From assembly GCF_004153605.1 (NCBI RefSeq), contig NZ_SDSI01000002.1:496001-560000 (forward strand): a DNA stretch of 64,000 bases, in the 5' to 3' direction. The stretch's first letter is position 1; every line of letters starts with the position of its first letter. The notes beneath the pieces are model-generated. The model was not told the DNA's origin and made no database searches. It saw only the letters and a list, made by a program, of their open reading frames with translations. A program made the position numbers and the translations under genes. Below are positions 61,320 to 64,000 of this stretch, piece after piece. Source of the stretch: Qipengyuania_B thermophila. GTDB lineage: Bacteria; Pseudomonadota; Alphaproteobacteria; Sphingomonadales; Sphingomonadaceae.

Positions 61320-63334
61320 GCAAGCTCCAGAATGACCGTGTCCACCGCCAGGCTCTCGCCCTCGCCGGCGTTGATCCGCGCCACGGTGCCGCTTTTCTCG
61401 GCGCGAAGGATGTTCTCCATCTTCATCGCCTCCACCGTGGCAAGCGGCTGGCCCGGCTGAACGTCCTCGCCTTCGGACACGTGCAGCTTCACCAGCAGGC
61501 CGGGCATGGGGCAGATCAGCAACTTGGACGTGTCGGGCGGCGCCTTCTCGATCATGTGCTGCGCCAAGGAGGCCACATGCGCCGGCAGGACACGCGCCGT
61601 GTGCCGCGCGCCGCGTGTGGTCAGCGCATATCCGGTGTGGCTCCGCTCCAGCTGAAGCGTCATTTGTTCATCGCCCCACTCCACGGCGACCATCCGGTCA
61701 CCCGGAGTGTAGGCGAAGCTGATGTCCACCGGATCGCCGTCGACGCAGACGGCCTCCTCTTCCAGACTGACGGCATGATCCGTCTCGCCAAGCCGCACCA
61801 CCCAGTCACCATTGGGCAGAGTCGGGCTGCCCAGCTGCTGGTCGATCCTCCGTGCCCTGTCCGCGTCCGCCGTGGCGATCACCGCCGCCACCGCGGCGAG
61901 CGCCCGTGTCAGTCCGGCGTCAACCGGCGCACCCGCGAAACCTTCGGGGTATTCTTCGGCAATGAACCCCGTCGTCAGATCACCGGCGAGGAAGCGGGGA
62001 TGCTGCATGATCGCGCTGAGGAAGTCGACATTGTGCCCAAGTCCCGCGATCCGGAACTGGTCCAGCGCCTGCACTTGCAACGCGGCCGCTTCACCGCGGG
62101 TCGGCGCCCAGGTGATCAGCTTGGCGATCATCGGGTCGTAGAACATCGACACCTCGCCGCCTTCGGCAACCCCGTCGTCGAGGCGCACATAGGCCTCGTC
62201 GGGCGTGGACAGCAGCGGCTCCTGATGCGTGAGGGCCGGCGGCGGCTGATAATGGACCAGCCGCCCCGTGCTGGGCAGGAAGCCGCGATAGGGATCCTCG
62301 GCATAGACGCGGTTTTCGATGGACCAGCCGTTGATGCCGATGTCGTCCTGCTTGAACGAGAGCTCCTCGCCAGCCGCCACGCGGATCATCTGTTCGACGA
62401 GGTCAACGCCGGTGATGCATTCCGTCACCGGATGCTCCACCTGCAGCCGGGTGTTCATCTCCAGGAAGTAGAAGCTTTCGCCGGTGGGATCCGCGCCGCT
62501 GACGATCAGTTCCACCGTGCCGGCGCTGTAGTACCCGACCGCATTCGCCAGCGCGACACACTGCTCGCCCATCGCCTGCCGCATCTTGGGCGTCACGAAG
62601 GGCGACGGCGCTTCCTCCACCACCTTCTGGTGCCGGCGCTGGATCGAACATTCGCGCTCATTGAGATAGAGGATATTGCCGTGTCGATCACCGAGGATCT
62701 GGATCTCGATGTGACGTGGGTTCAGGATGAACTTCTCGATGAACACGCGGTCATCGCCGAAGGAGTTCAGCCCTTCGCGCTTTACCGCCTCGAACCCTTC
62801 GCGCACGTCCTGCTCGGTGTAGGCGAGCCGCATCCCCTTGCCCCCGCCCCCCGCCGACGCCTTCATCATCACGGGGTAGCCGATCTCGGAGGCGATGCGG
62901 ACGGCGTGTTCGGTATCCTCGATCTCGCCGACGAAGCCGGGGACGACGTTGACGCCCGCCTGCTTGGCGAGCTTCTTGGATTCGATCTTGTCGCCCATCG
63001 CCGCGATCGCGCCGACCGGCGGGCCGATGAAGGCGATGCCCTCGCGCTCCAGCGCCTCGGCGAAGCTGGTGCGTTCGGAGAGGAAGCCGTAGCCCGGATG
63101 CACGGCCTCGGCCCCGGTCTGCTTGCAAGCGGCGATGATCTTGTCCGCGATCAGGTAGCTTTCAGCGGCGGGGGAAGGCCCGATATGCACCGCCTCATCC
63201 GCCATCCGCACGAAAGGCGCGCGGGCGTCGGCGTCGGAATAGACGGCGACCGTCCGGATACCCATGCGGCGCGCGGTACGGATGATGCGGCAGGCGATCT
63301 CGCCGCGATTGGCGATGAGGATTTTGGAGAACAT
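61316..63334 (-). CDS. pccA: propionyl-CoA carboxylase alpha chain (biotin carboxylase/carrier)
   Basis: 672 aa. Biotin carboxylase domain (1-450) with ATP-grasp KASAGGGGKGMRLAY, EKFILNPRHIEIQ and MNTRLQVEHPVTE; BT linker domain about 480-590; C-terminal biotinyl domain with VEAMKMENILRAEKSG, whose Lys takes biotin. The BT domain and C-terminal layout match PccA rather than 3-methylcrotonyl-CoA carboxylase, but this is inferred. The beta chain is not in the window. bioB lies upstream on the same strand. Confidence 0.9.
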   Translation of the reverse strand: MFSKILIANRGEIACRIIRTARRMGIRTVAVYSDADARAPFVRMADEAVHIGPSPAAESYLIADKIIAACKQTGAEAVHPGYGFLSERTSFAEALEREGIAFIGPPVGAIAAMGDKIESKKLAKQAGVNVVPGFVGEIEDTEHAVRIASEIGYPVMMKASAGGGGKGMRLAYTEQDVREGFEAVKREGLNSFGDDRVFIEKFILNPRHIEIQILGDRHGNILYLNERECSIQRRHQKVVEEAPSPFVTPKMRQAMGEQCVALANAVGYYSAGTVELIVSGADPTGESFYFLEMNTRLQVEHPVTECITGVDLVEQMIRVAAGEELSFKQDDIGINGWSIENRVYAEDPYRGFLPSTGRLVHYQPPPALTHQEPLLSTPDEAYVRLDDGVAEGGEVSMFYDPMIAKLITWAPTRGEAAALQVQALDQFRIAGLGHNVDFLSAIMQHPRFLAGDLTTGFIAEEYPEGFAGAPVDAGLTRALAAVAAVIATADADRARRIDQQLGSPTLPNGDWVVRLGETDHAVSLEEEAVCVDGDPVDISFAYTPGDRMVAVEWGDEQMTLQLERSHTGYALTTRGARHTARVLPAHVASLAQHMIEKAPPDTSKLLICPMPGLLVKLHVSEGEDVQPGQPLATVEAMKMENILRAEKSGTVARINAGEGESLAVDTVILELA

Positions 63335-63343
63335 TTTAGCCTT

Positions 63344-63661
63344 TCAAGACGGAATTCCACTCGAGCAGGCGTCGGGTGCCGTGATCACATGGGGACGGCG
63401 CACCGCAGGTAATCTAAGGCTTTTCTTCAAGTATCGATCTAACCACGCCTTAGTACCCACTTTTTTGATCTCTAGCTCTATCCATTGTGGTGTACCGGGA
63501 GGAAGCATCAAAGTTGAGCGGACCGATTCTTGAATCTTCGGTGCCCAGAAAGACCTTACCTTCCCTTTGTCAATCTTCAACTTGCGCCGCTTAAACTTCA
63601 CGCGCGGCGTGACATCGAACCCTAAGCCTTTATTCATATTTCGAGAGGTCGTTTTGTACAT
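63344..63661 (-). CDS. AT-rich orphan gene between bioB and pccA, unknown
   Basis: 105 aa, Lys/Arg-rich (FDVTPRVKFKRRKLKIDKGK, later ELEIKKVGTKAWLDRYLKKS), no recognised domain. The first about 80 codons are plainly AT-richer than the surrounding genes; the last about 22 codons (RLPAVRRPHVITAPDACSS) are GC-rich and look like former pccA leader read through after insertion. The ATG is two nt past the bioB stop and the end is nine nt before pccA, so it lies in the operon. A transferred or decayed gene is likely; translation is uncertain. Confidence 0.45.
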   Translation of the reverse strand: MYKTTSRNMNKGLGFDVTPRVKFKRRKLKIDKGKVRSFWAPKIQESVRSTLMLPPGTPQWIELEIKKVGTKAWLDRYLKKSLRLPAVRRPHVITAPDACSSGIPS

Positions 63662-63663
63662 AG

Positions 63664-64000
63664 CTAAAGAGCCTCGCTAGAAGTTCTACCAGCATGCATC
63701 GGCTCCTCGCCCTTAAGCGCCGTCAGCCCCAACTTTGCGAACAGCGCCGCATCGCTGTCGTCACCCGCGTTCGGCGCCGTCAGCAGCTTGTCGCCGGTGA
63801 AGATCGAGTTCGCCCCGGCCAGGAAGCACAGCGCCTGCGTCGCCTCGCTCATGCTCTCACGTCCGGCCGACAGGCGCACCATGCTCATCGGCATGGTGAT
63901 CCGCGCCGCCGCCACGGTGCGGACGAACTCGATGTCGTCGATCTTGGCGAGCGGGGTGTCGGCCAGCATGTCGCCCAGCACCGTGCCCCTGACCGGCACC
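63664..64000 (-). CDS. bioB: biotin synthase, C-terminal part (5' truncated by window)
   Basis: About 112 residues reach the window edge. They match the BioB C terminus: PVRGTVLGDM, EFVRTVAAARITMPMSMVRLSAGRE with the conserved Arg that ligates the [2Fe-2S] cluster, and ALCFLAGANSIFTGDKLLTAPN. BioB inserts sulfur into dethiobiotin. The radical-SAM part is outside. It is followed immediately by the AT-rich orphan and then pccA, whose product carries biotin. Confidence 0.95.
   Translation of the reverse strand, partial: VPVRGTVLGDMLADTPLAKIDDIEFVRTVAAARITMPMSMVRLSAGRESMSEATQALCFLAGANSIFTGDKLLTAPNAGDDSDAALFAKLGLTALKGEEPMHAGRTSSEAL

Noticed and set aside
61481..63412. 643-codon open frame antisense to pccA
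   Set aside because: Complement of a well-conserved carboxylase gene; composition is typical of an antisense shadow.

Overview
The window is a GC-rich chromosomal segment of an alphaproteobacterium, most like the Sphingomonadales. The evidence is the fused IspD-IspF enzyme, the dusB-ntrYX-hfq-hflX order, a pyruvate dehydrogenase E1-beta that carries its own lipoyl domain, PhaR, an archaeal/eukaryal-type prolyl-tRNA synthetase, RatA next to LipA, and Flp/Tad pilus proteins. Almost all of it is tightly packed core genome with many 1-50 nt overlaps. There is no rRNA, CRISPR array or intact mobile element.

Layout. 1-10.8 kb: end of a DnaJ-type protein, a large patatin-like lipase, radA, cvpA, a NifU-like scaffold, alr, phaR, proS, and an exported M28 peptidase followed by a DUF6152/DUF6644 pair. 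10.8-17.3 kb: rnr, a universal stress protein, pyruvate dehydrogenase E2, a thioesterase, lpd (E3), and a 59-aa gene behind a hairpin that buries its ribosome binding site. 17.35-17.96 kb: an AT-richer stretch of about 0.6 kb bounded by a 17-bp copy of the tRNA-Ser 3' end, read here as the scar of an integrated element. 18-26 kb: mltB-type transglycosylase, a D,D-carboxypeptidase, then the overlapping run tmk-holB-metG-tatD-MBL hydrolase-small membrane protein, and mazG. 25.9-32.7 kb (minus strand): dusB, ntrY, ntrX, a tandem two-domain hfq and hflX; the ntrB/ntrC genes usually found between dusB and ntrY are absent. 32.7-42.9 kb: ispDF, pncC, ratA, lipA, a TPR-like exported protein, gyrA, trmFO, an EF-hand protein and a squalene/phytoene synthase-like protein. 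43-49.4 kb: TadG- and two TadE-type pseudopilins, pdhB, pdhA, ftsB. 49.4-54.7 kb: hppD, a VOC protein, a MscS channel, tRNA-Arg, a Nudix hydrolase, two Flp pilins and a lipoprotein M48 protease. 54.8-64 kb: accA, xerD, a large exported unknown, aroK-aroB, a thioesterase, a propionyl-CoA carboxylase alpha chain, an AT-rich orphan gene and the 3' part of bioB.

Functional threads: the pyruvate dehydrogenase complex is encoded in two loci about 29 kb apart (E2/E3 and E1-alpha/beta), with lipA for its cofactor nearby. bioB beside the biotin-carrying carboxylase subunit is a cofactor/enzyme pairing. Tad/Flp pilus parts appear without their secretion ATPase or platform genes, which must lie elsewhere. 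The most noteworthy items are the tRNA-Ser att scar with its repeated GGGTAAGGC motif, the SD-sequestering hairpin, the tandem Hfq, the probable CTG start of hflX, and the AT-rich insert between bioB and pccA. All family assignments come from reading the sequence; no database search was run.
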